64,000 nt of DNA from Desulfitobacterium metallireducens DSM 15288 (GCF_000231405.2 NZ_CP007032.1:434001-498000), one strand, 5' to 3'. Positions 6,210-14,299 are shown, numbered from the stretch's first letter. Translations and numbers: made by a program. Notes: generated by a model not told the origin, from the sequence alone.

Positions 6210-6731
6210 TTGAATGGACATGAAATTGGAAGTCTTGCATGTAAAGTTCTCGGAATATTCTTTATTGTGCAAGGGATCAATACATTAGCCAGTATAATAT
6301 CGTTTATAGCTTCAACGCCAAGTCTGAATGGTAATGAAAGGTTATTAAACATTTGTTTCGCTCTAATTTACATTGTATTTGGAGTTTTGTTATGGTTTCT
6401 TTCGGATAAGATTTCAGAAATGATGAACACAGGTAAACGAAATGCTGATAATAAATCAGTTATAGAGATAGGAGATATTCAAAGAGTATCTTTTTCAGTT
6501 CTCGGACTCTACTTTATGGGAAGTTCATTACCAAAGTTAGTATCAAATTTAATAAATATGCATTATCTAATAAATGACCCTAATTCTACAACGAGATTAA
6601 TACTTGGTCTAGGTGGGATGCTTACTCAATTTATTATAGGATTAGGGATTTTTCTCGGCTCACAAGGCTTAGTTAATTTCCTTAAAGTGATGAGAAGTGC
6701 GGGTATCAGAAAAGAAAATGATTCGGAGTAA
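6210..6731 (+). CDS. Hypothetical multi-pass membrane protein
   Basis: A 173-residue protein with four predicted hydrophobic segments (about 12-33, 47-65, 91-110 and 131-155) and a short polar loop, KISEMMNTGKRNADNKS. No family recognised. The TTG start at 6210 follows GGGGGAGGGAAG. It is the only gene of its cassette (R' 6168, R'' 6764). Nothing in the sequence suggests an enzyme. Confidence 0.7.
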   Translation: MNGHEIGSLACKVLGIFFIVQGINTLASIISFIASTPSLNGNERLLNICFALIYIVFGVLLWFLSDKISEMMNTGKRNADNKSVIEIGDIQRVSFSVLGLYFMGSSLPKLVSNLINMHYLINDPNSTTRLILGLGGMLTQFIIGLGIFLGSQGLVNFLKVMRSAGIRKENDSE

Positions 6732-6763
6732 AAGAGATAATAGGGTATTCCTCTGCCAACGGC

Positions 6764-6805
6764 GCATAACACAGGAGTCCCGTAACTGGAGTCCCGTAAC
6801 TGGAG
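6764..6805 (+). repeat. Truncated attC with internal tandem duplication
   Basis: R'' GCATAAC at 6764-6770 is complementary to the R' at 6168. The L'' arm region GGAGTCCCGTAACT is duplicated head-to-tail (6775-6788 and 6789-6802). The L' arm and R' box are lost. Confidence 0.65.
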
Positions 6806-6847
6806 GATACGCATTTGTAAGATAATGTGCGGTAAGGGAGGGATAAA

Positions 6848-7228
6848 ATGCCTGATTATTTCTATCTAACGATTCTATGTGTTGGAGTTATTATTCAAAT
6901 CATTCTACTAATTTACTTGTTTGTTAAGGGAAAATATTATCCATACTTCGGCCGGGATGAGGAAGATAGTCTTAAAAAAAGAATCTTTGATATAGGATTG
7001 AATTTAGTAATCGTGGTTTCTGCTACAATACTATCTTTTTCCCGTGAGAATACGGAACTTCTAGTTTTAATTTTTTTCATTCTATTAATAGCAATCGTTC
7101 TTTGTGTAAACATATTAAATTATTTATCGTATAGAAAAATGAAAGACCCCAAGATTATTTGGCAAACGGTTACTCTAGATTTATCTATTATTGCTCTTTT
7201 TTTAATTATCAAATACATACTTCCATAA
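6848..7228 (+). CDS. Hypothetical membrane protein
   Basis: A 126-residue protein with four hydrophobic segments (about 5-27, 46-64, 71-92 and 108-125) and a charged cytoplasmic-like loop, GRDEEDSLKKR. Family not recognised. The ATG follows GGGAGGG by 5 bp. The preceding attC is truncated at 6764 and the following one is a right half at 7275, so its original cassette boundaries are partly lost. Confidence 0.68.
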   Translation: MPDYFYLTILCVGVIIQIILLIYLFVKGKYYPYFGRDEEDSLKKRIFDIGLNLVIVVSATILSFSRENTELLVLIFFILLIAIVLCVNILNYLSYRKMKDPKIIWQTVTLDLSIIALFLIIKYILP

Positions 7229-7250
7229 ACAGTACAAGAAATGTTTAAGG

Positions 7251-7270
7251 CAGCGCCGTCCATGGCGCTG
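7251..7270 (+). repeat. GTCCAT-loop hairpin, cassette 3' class
   Basis: CAGCGCC-GTCCAT-GGCGCTG, a perfect 7-bp stem, preceded by GTTTAAGG exactly as at 4848-4855. It lies directly before a half attC. Confidence 0.72.
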
Positions 7271-7272
7271 TC

Positions 7273-7294
7273 TGGAACCTGCAAAACGTTAATG
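7273..7294 (+). repeat. Truncated attC (right half)
   Basis: L' arm GGAACCTGC plus AAAAC and R' GTTAATG at 7288-7294. R'', L'' and the central element are absent; the GTCCAT hairpin is fused straight to the L' arm. Confidence 0.6.
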
Positions 7295-7383
7295 CCATAG
7301 TCGTCCGTGTCAGGGCTTTCTTTGAATACATATAGCAACACGTCGAAGAAGTGAGAAAAGCGAAAATTTATTGGAGTGTATTA

Positions 7384-7460
7384 TGAGCAATAAATATCCT
7401 GATGAGATCAAAGCTATAAAGGTTCTTGAACAGGCAGAAGAATTAAATCCTGGATTGAGG
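7384..7460 (+). pseudogene. N-terminal fragment, possibly HD-domain protein
   Basis: The ATG at 7384 opens a frame reading MSNKYPDEIKAIKVLEQAEELNPG, like the start of HD-domain phosphohydrolase-type proteins. It then runs into a hairpin repeat at 7461 and loses any domain character. The family assignment is weak; truncation by cassette-end sequence is clear. Confidence 0.45.
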
Positions 7461-7480
7461 AGCCACTGTCTGTGGTGGCT
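7461..7480 (+). repeat. Variant cassette-end hairpin
   Basis: AGCCAC-TGTCTGTG-GTGGCT stem-loop followed by TCTGAGTCAGGGGGG, a diverged copy of the 3'-class hairpin and flank. No attC follows, so the rest of the site is deleted. Confidence 0.5.
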
Positions 7481-7545
7481 TCTGAGTCAGGGGGGTTACG
7501 ATAGTTGGGTTAGGGCAAAAGTAAATAGGAAGGGGAGAATGAATT

Positions 7546-7986
7546 ATGAGCAAGGTACAAGAGGCAGTTGTTTGCTTTAACGAGAGTTTCAGTTGTTCCC
7601 AAGCAGTGTTTTCGACATACGCCACTCAATTTGGTTTGGATAAGGAAACAGCATTTCGAGTATCCGCCAGTTTTGGCGGTGGCATGGCCAGGATGGGTGA
7701 TACCTGTGGCGCAGTAACCGGAGCGTTCATGGTAATTGGATTGAAATATGGAAAAACGAGAGCTGAGGATGAAGATTCAAAAGAGCGGACGTTTCAGGTT
7801 GTTCAGGAGTTTGTAAGTAGATTCAGAGAATGTAACGGATCAATTATATGTAGAGATTTACTCGGTTGTGACATAAGCACAAAAGATGGCGCGAAAAAGG
7901 CAAAAGAACACAATTTGTTCAATACTATTTGCCCGAACTTAGTTAAAAATTCGGCACAGCTACTTGAGGAAATTCTTAACCTTTAA
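7546..7986 (+). CDS. C_GCAxxG_C_C family redox protein
   Basis: A 146-residue protein with the family's cysteine pattern: SCSQAVF (about 16-22), the glycine-rich SFGGGMARMGDTCGAVTGA (about 43-61), a later CRDLLGCD (about 104-111) and the C-terminal NTICPNLV. The family is often redox-linked in anaerobes but its reaction is unproven. The ATG is preceded by AGGGGAG. It lies between broken attC sites, with the next full site at 8633, and the lipoprotein gene follows after 39 bp without an attC between. Confidence 0.85.
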   Translation: MSKVQEAVVCFNESFSCSQAVFSTYATQFGLDKETAFRVSASFGGGMARMGDTCGAVTGAFMVIGLKYGKTRAEDEDSKERTFQVVQEFVSRFRECNGSIICRDLLGCDISTKDGAKKAKEHNLFNTICPNLVKNSAQLLEEILNL

Positions 7987-8025
7987 CACATTTTTTATTT
8001 CGTTGTCGGTTAGGGAGGAATTTGA

Positions 8026-8586
8026 GTGAAGAGAGTTTTAGTTGTGGTTTTAGCATTCGCACTACTATTAACCGGATGTGCGACGAACTTAAGGTTGACA
8101 AAGGGACCGGGTACAGTTCCGTCAATTAGTTCAAGTGAAAAGTCCCTATTCGATATGGATGGATCTCAGTCTGAAACTATCGCAGAGAACGGATTTATTT
8201 TCAAATACGGCATAGAAGGCAAAAACGTATTAAATACTTTTGAGGGTACTTTTACTAAGGATTTGATTAGTAAGGGAACAATCACCGTTCCTCTTAAATT
8301 GACAGATCAGGAACTATCAACAGTTTACTTTCAGCTAAAGGCAATGAATATTATGGATTATCCAGATACTTTCGATGAAGGCTATTCCATTCCTTACTTA
8401 ACTTATGATTTAACAGTTAGAATGGATGGTAAAACCAAGAAAATCAAATGGGATGAAGGATTTGGAGGTCTCTCTAAATCCAAAGAAGCAGAGCGATTAA
8501 AAGAATTAGTTAACAGTACGAGTAAAATGGTGGAAAACAAAGAGGAGTACAAAAGGCTACCTCCAGCAGTCGGTGGTTATGACTAA
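8026..8586 (+). CDS. Predicted lipoprotein
   Basis: A 186-residue protein with a type II signal peptide: MKRVLVVVLAFALLLTGC, with lipobox LLTGC and Cys at residue 18. The mature part has beta-rich segments (TYDLTVRMDGKTKKIKWDEG) and no recognised family. The GTG start follows AGGGAGGAA. It would be anchored on the outer face of the membrane. It is downstream of the C_GCAxxG gene and is closed by the attC at 8633. Confidence 0.72.
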   Translation: MKRVLVVVLAFALLLTGCATNLRLTKGPGTVPSISSSEKSLFDMDGSQSETIAENGFIFKYGIEGKNVLNTFEGTFTKDLISKGTITVPLKLTDQELSTVYFQLKAMNIMDYPDTFDEGYSIPYLTYDLTVRMDGKTKKIKWDEGFGGLSKSKEAERLKELVNSTSKMVENKEEYKRLPPAVGGYD

Positions 8587-8632
8587 AAGGTTAAATATGA
8601 AATAATGCATGATTGGTCTCTGCCGCATAACG

Positions 8633-8708
8633 TAATAACTGCAGGTTTCCGTCACTTGGAGGATGATGCATGAGGTTAGGGCGCGCGGGAACCTGCGAGA
8701 CGTTATAC
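8633..8708 (+). repeat. attC site 8
   Basis: R''-like TAATAAC at 8633-8639 (a GCATAAC at 8625-8631 is an alternative) and R' GTTATAC at 8702-8708. Arms GCAGGTT and AACCTGC. The central CACTTGGAGGATGATGCATG element is conserved. Confidence 0.8.
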
Positions 8709-8724
8709 AAAATCGCACGCATAG

Positions 8725-8742
8725 CCGCGCGTCCATGCGCGG
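8725..8742 (+). repeat. GTCCAT-loop hairpin, cassette 5' class
   Basis: CCGCGC-GTCCAT-GCGCGG followed by ATTTTCT, 16 bp after the R' of attC 8; close copy of the element at 105-122. Confidence 0.72.
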
Positions 8743-8773
8743 ATTTTCTGGGAGAAAACATCATGATAAAAAA

Positions 8774-8977
8774 ATGAACTTGAAAATAGCAGGAATTATA
8801 AGTGTCATGGTAGCGCTTATTACAATTGCAATCCACACTCTTGTTATTTTAAAGATAATGCCCTTTTCATGGATAAACGGTGGAAGGTCTGAGACCTTTG
8901 AAATTGCAAAACAGACTTCAACGATAAGTATTATCATATTGATATTCAGCATCATTATTTCAATATATGTAATTTAA
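8774..8977 (+). CDS. Small membrane protein (67 aa), hypothetical
   Basis: Two hydrophobic segments (about 5-27 and 49-66) separated by a short loop, INGGRSETFEIAKQ. The open frame reaches further upstream, but that part is the attC and hairpin, so the ATG at 8774 is taken. The ribosome binding site is poor: GGGAG is 20 bp away, which leaves the start uncertain. The following R''-like CTATAAC at 9042 nearly complements the R' at 8702. Confidence 0.5.
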   Translation: MNLKIAGIISVMVALITIAIHTLVILKIMPFSWINGGRSETFEIAKQTSTISIIILIFSIIISIYVI

Positions 8978-8993
8978 GCTATTACGAAGGCTC

Positions 8994-9048
8994 AAGTGGC
9001 TGCCCGTCCGTGGTGGTCTGAATTTGGGGGCGTATGGCTTCCTATAAC
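8994..9048 (+). repeat. 3'-class hairpin remnant plus attC R'' box
   Basis: The flank CTCAAGTGGCTGCCCGTCCGTGG, then CTGAATTTGGGGGCGTATGG and R''-like CTATAAC at 9042-9048, matches the segment 601-658. Sequence after R'' is replaced by a gene fragment, so the attC is truncated. Confidence 0.6.
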
Positions 9049-9243
9049 AAGGAAATCAGAAAAGCAACGCTTTACGATGTAAAAGATATCTGTCGGATTC
9101 ATGCTTTAGGTGGAAGTCGGCCTATAAGGGAATTATTCCACAAGCATATGAATACATTTGTGAAAATACAAGGAAAACAACATGCTGAGATACGGGATAT
9201 TTATCCTTTTGACAACTTCAGTTGTAGAGATTACAAATATTGA
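9049..9243 (+). pseudogene. Truncated GNAT-family acetyltransferase
   Basis: The frame encodes KEIRKATLYDVKDICRIHAL, a typical GNAT N-terminus, then unrelated or deleted sequence ending after 65 codons. No acetyl-CoA-binding motif follows. There is no start codon of its own beyond the attC remnant. Read as a cassette gene broken by an internal deletion. Confidence 0.6.
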
Positions 9244-9261
9244 GAACGGAAGGAAATGAAA

Positions 9262-10083
9262 ATGAAAAAGATTGATAAAATGTGGAAATATGTTATTTAT
9301 ACATATCTTTTGTTTTGGTTTATGGTTTTAGGCATTGGCGGAATAGCGATTTTTATGCTGAATGCTTCAGATTTCTCAATGAGATGGGTTATCACTTTAT
9401 GCAGTTGGTCGCCTACAATCGTGCTTTTACTAATGCTGAAAAAGCTCAACCCTGATACGAGTATTTGGGAATTTTATAAAAAGGCTTTCAAAGAGAAATT
9501 GAATTTCAGAGTATTCGCACTTGTCATGTTGGTAATTGTGGGCATATTTTTGCTATCGGTATGGACTTTGTCAGTATTTGAAAAACAAGAAATTTCGGCA
9601 CAGCTTTCTTTTGTATCGGCTACATTATTTGGCAATATCCTGTTTACTGCCATTCAAGGTGCAAGCGGCGAAGAATCTGGATGGAGGGCATATCTGATGC
9701 CGGAAATGGAAAGCAGATACGGATTTGTCAGGGGCAACCTAATCTTAGGCCTGGTTTGGTCATTCTGGCATCTTCCTTTGTGGTTTGTTTCCACGAATTA
9801 CAACGGACTTTTATTACTGATTTATATTTTTTCATTTATCATTGGTTTAACCTCATTTTCAATGATCATCGGAGTGTGTATGAAAAAATGCAACAACTTG
9901 TTTTTAGCTTTTTGGATGCACTTTTTATTTAATTTTGTATTAACATTTTTTACAGGACAGGACATATATTTGCTATCTTCATTAGCCATATTATACGTCC
10001 TTGTTGCCACGATCTTTGTGGCTGTTTATTTGAAAAAATCAAATTTATACCGATTAGAAGATAAAAACATTTCGAATATATGA
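9262..10083 (+). CDS. CPBP-family intramembrane metalloprotease
   Basis: About 273 residues with seven or eight hydrophobic segments. The CPBP (Abi) signature is present: GEESGWRAYL (about 136-145, motif 1 EExxxR) and FWHLPLW (about 167-173, motif 2 with the metal-binding His). A third motif region, CNNLFLAFWMHFLFN, carries a further His/Asn. These proteases act within the membrane; roles include CAAX-type processing, bacteriocin immunity and phage exclusion. The ATG at 9262 is preferred over 9256 for spacing from GGAAGGA. It lies among broken cassettes and has no intact attC on either side. Confidence 0.85.
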   Translation: MKKIDKMWKYVIYTYLLFWFMVLGIGGIAIFMLNASDFSMRWVITLCSWSPTIVLLLMLKKLNPDTSIWEFYKKAFKEKLNFRVFALVMLVIVGIFLLSVWTLSVFEKQEISAQLSFVSATLFGNILFTAIQGASGEESGWRAYLMPEMESRYGFVRGNLILGLVWSFWHLPLWFVSTNYNGLLLLIYIFSFIIGLTSFSMIIGVCMKKCNNLFLAFWMHFLFNFVLTFFTGQDIYLLSSLAILYVLVATIFVAVYLKKSNLYRLEDKNISNI

Positions 10084-10249
10084 GCATAGCAAACGGCCGA
10101 TCTTCTAGGGATTTACTATCTACGCTGGAGTTGTAGTGGAAATAGAATTCTTAATATGTGAAACGAGATCATTCGAAGGGCATAAGGAGTGTGGCAGCTG
10201 TACATGTTCGGCTCTGGGGAGCGTACCGCATCATAGTAAGATAAGTCTA

Positions 10250-10338
10250 TGGTCCTTAGGAACACTTTCCATATACGGGAAATAGGATAATTTCGATATG
10301 GTCTTATCAATTTCATCCAATAAACTTAGGGCTAATGT
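10250..10338 (-). pseudogene. ParE/RelE toxin gene fragment
   Basis: The minus strand encodes LDEIDKTISKLSYFPYMESVPKDH, corresponding to the middle of the toxin at 2362-2667 (VVDKTISKLAYFPYLGAIPKD). Start and end are missing. Like the fragment at 6051, it sits just left of a half attC. The rest of the 355-bp gap 10084-10438 holds only a degenerate cassette-end flank near 10215-10235 and the 10362 attC half. Confidence 0.75.
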
Positions 10339-10361
10339 AACGTTAGGACCTTAATCATAGA

Positions 10362-10382
10362 TGAACCTGCGGGACGTTATCT
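10362..10382 (+). repeat. Truncated attC (right half)
   Basis: The L' arm and spacer GAACCTGCGGGAC lead to R' GTTATCT at 10376-10382. The left half is replaced by the toxin fragment. Confidence 0.6.
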
Positions 10383-10438
10383 GAAACCACTAGGTCAAAG
10401 ATATGAAGTCGTAGAGTAAGAGCCAGAAGGAGAAAAAT

Positions 10439-11203
10439 ATGAATGATATAAACATAATAGAATTAAATAGTGAAAACCTATCGCGATACGGTTGCTTTTG
10501 CCTTAAGAGCAAGCCTGGTTCAGAAGGCTATAGAAACAAAAATATCTGGATGAAAGAAAGATTAGCTGAAGGCCTTAAGTATTTAATCCTGTCTAAGGAT
10601 AATGAGACCTCCTGTGGATTTATCGAATACATACCTTCTGAGTACGCTTGGAGAGGAATACAGGCAGAGAACTATCTGGTTATTCATTGTTTATGGACAA
10701 CTGCTTCTGGACAAGGTTATGGGTCGCGGTTAATTCAAAAATCTATTGAAGATGCAAAAGCGCAGAATAAATATGGAGTGGCCGTTGTTACCAACTCCAA
10801 AGATACATGGATTGCAAACAAAGACATATTTATTAAAAACGGTTTTAAATTAGTGAGCGAAACATTAGGCTCCTTTGAATTACTTGTATATAAGTTTGGA
10901 GAGTACCTAGATCCATACTTCCCGGACGACTGGGAAGCAAGAGCTAGGAGGCTGGGAGAGGGTTTAACTATCCTACGTTCCTATCAGTGCCCTTATGTCG
11001 AGGTTGCAACTAATAACATATTGGAGGGAGCCGAAGGAGCCGGTATCAAGCCTGTAATAATAGATTTAAAGGATAGGAATGAAATGATAAATCTAGCTCC
11101 TTCGCCTTATGGAGTGTTCAATGTAGTATATAAAGGAAAACTAGTTGCCTTTCATAGAATAACAGTCCGTGCAGCTAAAAAACTGTTTCAGGATCAATGT
11201 TAA
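10439..11203 (+). CDS. GNAT acetyltransferase with YoaP-like C-terminal domain
   Basis: A 254-residue two-part protein. Residues about 1-150 form a GNAT domain with the acetyl-CoA loop ASGQGYGSRLI (about 89-99) and a central CGFIEYIPSEYAW. Residues about 165-250 match the thioredoxin-like YoaP-type extension (LRSYQCPYVEVATNNI, then GIKPVIIDL). Such fusions are widespread in clostridia; the substrate is unknown. The ATG follows AGAAGGAG. The stop codon lies 6 bp before the surviving part of an attC, so the extreme C-terminus may be altered. Confidence 0.8.
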   Translation: MNDINIIELNSENLSRYGCFCLKSKPGSEGYRNKNIWMKERLAEGLKYLILSKDNETSCGFIEYIPSEYAWRGIQAENYLVIHCLWTTASGQGYGSRLIQKSIEDAKAQNKYGVAVVTNSKDTWIANKDIFIKNGFKLVSETLGSFELLVYKFGEYLDPYFPDDWEARARRLGEGLTILRSYQCPYVEVATNNILEGAEGAGIKPVIIDLKDRNEMINLAPSPYGVFNVVYKGKLVAFHRITVRAAKKLFQDQC

Positions 11204-11208
11204 TCCTT

Positions 11209-11260
11209 AGGAGCAGTTGCAAGCGGTTGGGACGTGTCGCAAACCTGCGAGACGTTATCT
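11209..11260 (+). repeat. Truncated attC (R''/L'' missing)
   Basis: The central element fragment TTAGGAG and GCAAGCGGTTGGGACG are followed by the L' arm TCGCAAACCTGC and R' GTTATCT at 11254-11260. The next cassette's R'' (AGATAAC at 11855) is its exact complement. Confidence 0.68.
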
Positions 11261-11306
11261 GTAATGCAGATGATGACAATGAGATTGATTAGGAAGGATA
11301 TTTTAC

Positions 11307-11804
11307 ATGCGTAAGAAAGTCGTCATATTCGATTGGGGTGATACGGTAATGAGGGATTTTAGCGAGTTTTCTGGACCAATGGTGGATTGGCCTAGAGTAG
11401 AAATAATCGACGGTATTGAGGAATCTTTAGCGTTAATTAGTTCTCAATTTATAACTTGTCTCGCTTCAAATGCTGGGAATTCAAATGCTGAACTCATGGG
11501 ATTGGCCTTAGAACGAGTCGGTATCAGAGGTTATTTTACTCATTTATTTACATCAAAGGAGCTTGGCTATAATAAGCCGGATTCCAATTTTTTTAAAGAG
11601 ATTATCTCTAGAATAGGCGTGAATCCTTCGGAATGTATTATGATTGGGAACGATTATGAAAGAGACATCGTTTCGTCAAAGATGGCTGGAATGGAAACGA
11701 TACTTTACACTGAGAAAAGGATTGAGGAACCAAAGCAATTAGCAGATTTCGTAATTCGATCGATGAATGATCTAATTCATCTACTAAATACCTGGGGAGA
11801 CTAA
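11307..11804 (+). CDS. HAD-superfamily phosphatase
   Basis: 165 residues with the four HAD motifs: FDWGDT (8-13, nucleophile Asp9), CLASNAG (motif II Ser), GYNKPD (motif III Lys) and IGNDYERD (motif IV). The residue two after the nucleophile is Gly rather than Asp, so the general acid may be the Asp of WGDT, as in some subfamily members. The cap region is short. Substrate unknown. The ATG follows AGGAAGG. Sole gene of its cassette (R' 11254, R'' 11855). Confidence 0.8.
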   Translation: MRKKVVIFDWGDTVMRDFSEFSGPMVDWPRVEIIDGIEESLALISSQFITCLASNAGNSNAELMGLALERVGIRGYFTHLFTSKELGYNKPDSNFFKEIISRIGVNPSECIMIGNDYERDIVSSKMAGMETILYTEKRIEEPKQLADFVIRSMNDLIHLLNTWGD

Positions 11805-11854
11805 AATATGGTTCGGATGGACTTGTCGAGGTGTGGCTCTGGGCTCCGCACTAC

Positions 11855-11875
11855 AGATAACATTACATTCGCGCA
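11855..11875 (+). repeat. Truncated attC (left end)
   Basis: R'' AGATAAC at 11855-11861 exactly complements the R' at 11254. Only CATTACATTCGCGC of the arm follows before the next gene's leader. The preceding CTCTGGGCTCCGCACTAC resembles other cassette 3' flanks. Confidence 0.62.
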
Positions 11876-11922
11876 AGGGCGCCAGAAGAAAAAATTTTCG
11901 GGGATTTGAAGGAGGTGTGATT

Positions 11923-12735
11923 TTGGGAGCTAAGCTCTTATCCCGTAGATCATTCATCCTGGGTGGGATTGCAACATTATCTTATCTATATTTCGATCTC
12001 CAATCGATTGCGGTAAAACGATATACCATTACGATTACTAAATTGCCAATTGAGTTTCAGGGATTCACTATTCTCCATTTGACTGATTTACATAGCAAGG
12101 AATACGGAGAAGGTCAAAGGAATTTAATTGAGTTGATTAACAGACAGCATTTTGATGCAGTTACAATAACAGGTGATTTAGTTGATAAGAGTAACCCTAG
12201 TATGGAACCGGCAATATCCTTATTGAAAGGGTTGAAATCTAAGCCTGTATTTTTTGTCCCTGGAAATCATGAGTGGTGGACAAATTACCAAATCAAATCT
12301 CCATTAGAAGACCAAGGAGTACATATACTGGAAAATAGGTGTTTTAAATATATCATAGGCGATTCTCACATTTGGATAATGGGTGTCGACGATCCCTATC
12401 TAGGAAGAGATCAGTTAGATAGGGCATTTGAAGGCGTCTCGGATTCTGAACCAAAGATTTTATTGGCACATGCTCCTAACATATTTTCTAAAGCCATTAA
12501 AGGAAATATCGATTTAATTTTAGCGGGACATACACATGGTGGACAAGTCAGGCTTCCATTGCTTGGTGCAGTGGTAGCACCAGGGCAAGGGCTTTTTCCC
12601 GAGTTTGATTACGGCAAATTTACTTCCAGTTCTACGAATATGATTATAAATGGTGGCTTAGGAGAAAGCGTATTACCAATAAGGTTTTATAATAGACCGG
12701 AAATTGTACTGGTTACATTAGAATCTTCTGGGTAG
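11923..12735 (+). CDS. Tat-exported calcineurin-like metallophosphoesterase
   Basis: 270 residues. The N-terminus LLSRRSFILGGIATLSYLYF is a twin-arginine signal or anchor. The phosphoesterase motifs follow: HLTDLHS (about 50-56), ITGDLVD (about 83-89), GNHEWW (about 111-116), LLAHAPN and the C-terminal AGHTHGGQ (about 202-209). These supply the two-metal site. Known relatives (YkuE-like) dephosphorylate lipid or nucleotide substrates at the membrane. TTG at 11923 is chosen because AAGGAGG lies 8 bp upstream; the longer frame would read through the broken attC. No attC separates it from the next small gene. Confidence 0.85.
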   Translation: MGAKLLSRRSFILGGIATLSYLYFDLQSIAVKRYTITITKLPIEFQGFTILHLTDLHSKEYGEGQRNLIELINRQHFDAVTITGDLVDKSNPSMEPAISLLKGLKSKPVFFVPGNHEWWTNYQIKSPLEDQGVHILENRCFKYIIGDSHIWIMGVDDPYLGRDQLDRAFEGVSDSEPKILLAHAPNIFSKAIKGNIDLILAGHTHGGQVRLPLLGAVVAPGQGLFPEFDYGKFTSSSTNMIINGGLGESVLPIRFYNRPEIVLVTLESSG

Positions 12736-12760
12736 CATTTGGGGAGGCGCAGGTTGTCTT

Positions 12761-13051
12761 ATGAATATGATTAAAAAACTATTTACCCCAATTAACATAT
12801 TTAGATTATTAGCGGCTACTAACGTTATCGTTATCTCGTTCTACAGCATCATTATGAGAGATACTATGTCTGAGTTAACAAAAGACCGGTTAAACTCACT
12901 GACCCAGTTGTTACTTATTTTGTTTTTTTTAATGGGTGGTGTTGAAGGCTTTAAAGTTGAAGACAAGACAAAAAGGTATTTGTCATATTTCAACTTCTGT
13001 GTTGCAATTGTCATGATAATAATAAATATTTTCATTTTCTTAAAACTGTGA
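12761..13051 (+). CDS. Small hypothetical membrane protein
   Basis: 96 residues with three hydrophobic segments (about 12-29, 43-60 and 73-94). No family recognised with confidence; the size and topology resemble small DUF-type clostridial membrane proteins. GGGGAGG lies 14 bp before the ATG, which is long. It sits between the phosphoesterase and the attC at 13065. Confidence 0.6.
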   Translation: MNMIKKLFTPINIFRLLAATNVIVISFYSIIMRDTMSELTKDRLNSLTQLLLILFFLMGGVEGFKVEDKTKRYLSYFNFCVAIVMIIINIFIFLKL

Positions 13052-13064
13052 TTTTAGAACCATA

Positions 13065-13139
13065 ATACAACAAAAGATTTTTGACACTTTGCCAATATGT
13101 AAGCGATTTGAGGCGCGTCGGGAATCTGGAGCGTTATCT
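13065..13139 (+). repeat. attC site 9 (degenerate R'' and L'')
   Basis: R''-like ATACAAC at 13065-13071 and R' GTTATCT at 13133-13139. The L' arm GTCGGGAATC faces an L'' of GATTTTTGAC: three C-to-T changes, consistent with decay of an inactive arm. Central element CACTTTGCCAATATG as in attC 5. Confidence 0.7.
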
Positions 13140-13203
13140 GCAATCCTAGAGTATATAAGTAGCATTATGTATAAATGAGATGGACTTATGAGAAGGTGAA
13201 ATA

Positions 13204-14283
13204 TTGAATAAGAAATTAATAAATTTAGGATTCTCAGAGAGATTTCTTCAGGAATCGAAACTTTATGAAGGACTTTTTTTAGGAAGAGTCGTTGCTCAAT
13301 ACAAGGATTTGTATAAGGTCGCAACGGAAAAATCCGAAGTGCTTTCAGAAATATCCGGAAAGCTGCGCTATTCTTCCGACGAGTTGTTGGATTATCCAGC
13401 AGTGGGTGATTTTGTTATGATCGATAGGGAGGATGAATTGCATGGTAATGCGATTATCCATAAAATACTGACAAGGAAAAGCATATTTGTTCGTAGAGCT
13501 GCAGGTACCTCGCACGATGTTCAAGTTGTGGCTGCAAACATTGATACCGTCTTTATCTGCATGTCGCTGAATAATGACTTCAACCTGCGAAGGTTAGAGC
13601 GTTATCTTTCGATTGCGTGGGACAGCGGAGCTACACCAGTAGTTGTACTTACAAAGTCAGATTTGTGCGAGGATCTGTCTGGGAGACTCGCGGAAATCGA
13701 AAAGGTTGCTGCAGGAGTTGATATCGTTGTAACCTCAAGCCTGATAGAGGATGGGTATAGCTCAATACTGAAGTATATTTTACCAGGTTGGACGGTTGCA
13801 TTTATGGGCTCCTCTGGTGTCGGGAAATCAACTTTGATCAACCGGCTTCTTGGAGGAGATGTAGATGTAATTGAAACGAGAGAAATTAGAAAAGATGATA
13901 AAGGAAAACATACTACGACAAGACGCGAGCTAATCGTTATTCCTTCTGGTGGAGCAGTCATAGACACACCTGGAATGCGCGAAATCGGGGTGGAAAGCGT
14001 GAATCTCGTTAAGACGTTTGCGGATATCGATGAATTTACCGAACGATGCAGATTCAAGGACTGTCAGCATGAGAATGAACCGGGCTGCGCCGTCAAAAAA
14101 GCGATAGAAGAGGGCATGATCACCGAAGAACGCCTACAGAGCTATAAAAAACTCAAGAAAGAGGCAAAGTACGAAGGCTTGAATTCTAAGCAAATAGAAA
14201 AAGAGAAAATCACTGAAATGTTTGCAGACTTTGGGGGAATGAAAAACGCAAGAGATTATATAAAATCTAAAAGTAAAAAATAA
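13204..14283 (+). CDS. rsgA: RsgA-like ribosome small-subunit GTPase
   Basis: 359 residues with the circularly permuted RsgA layout: an OB-fold N-terminus (LFLGRVVAQYKDLYKV), the G4 motif VVLTKSDLC (about 148-156), then the P-loop FMGSSGVGKSTL (about 200-211) and G3-like DTPGMREIG (about 257-265). The zinc motif CRFKDCQHENEPGC (about 281-294) follows. RsgA helps late 30S maturation; a chromosomal copy normally sits near rpmB or pknB. Here it is cassette cargo, so it is probably an additional paralogue. The TTG start follows GAAGGTG. Its closing attC is missing. Confidence 0.88.
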   Translation: MNKKLINLGFSERFLQESKLYEGLFLGRVVAQYKDLYKVATEKSEVLSEISGKLRYSSDELLDYPAVGDFVMIDREDELHGNAIIHKILTRKSIFVRRAAGTSHDVQVVAANIDTVFICMSLNNDFNLRRLERYLSIAWDSGATPVVVLTKSDLCEDLSGRLAEIEKVAAGVDIVVTSSLIEDGYSSILKYILPGWTVAFMGSSGVGKSTLINRLLGGDVDVIETREIRKDDKGKHTTTRRELIVIPSGGAVIDTPGMREIGVESVNLVKTFADIDEFTERCRFKDCQHENEPGCAVKKAIEEGMITEERLQSYKKLKKEAKYEGLNSKQIEKEKITEMFADFGGMKNARDYIKSKSKK

Positions 14284-14299
14284 GTCCTGTTATCTCCGC

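Noticed and set aside
8663-8773. Upstream coding part of the 8663-8977 frame
   Set aside because: It translates attC 8 and the adjacent hairpin; only the part from 8774 looks like a membrane protein.
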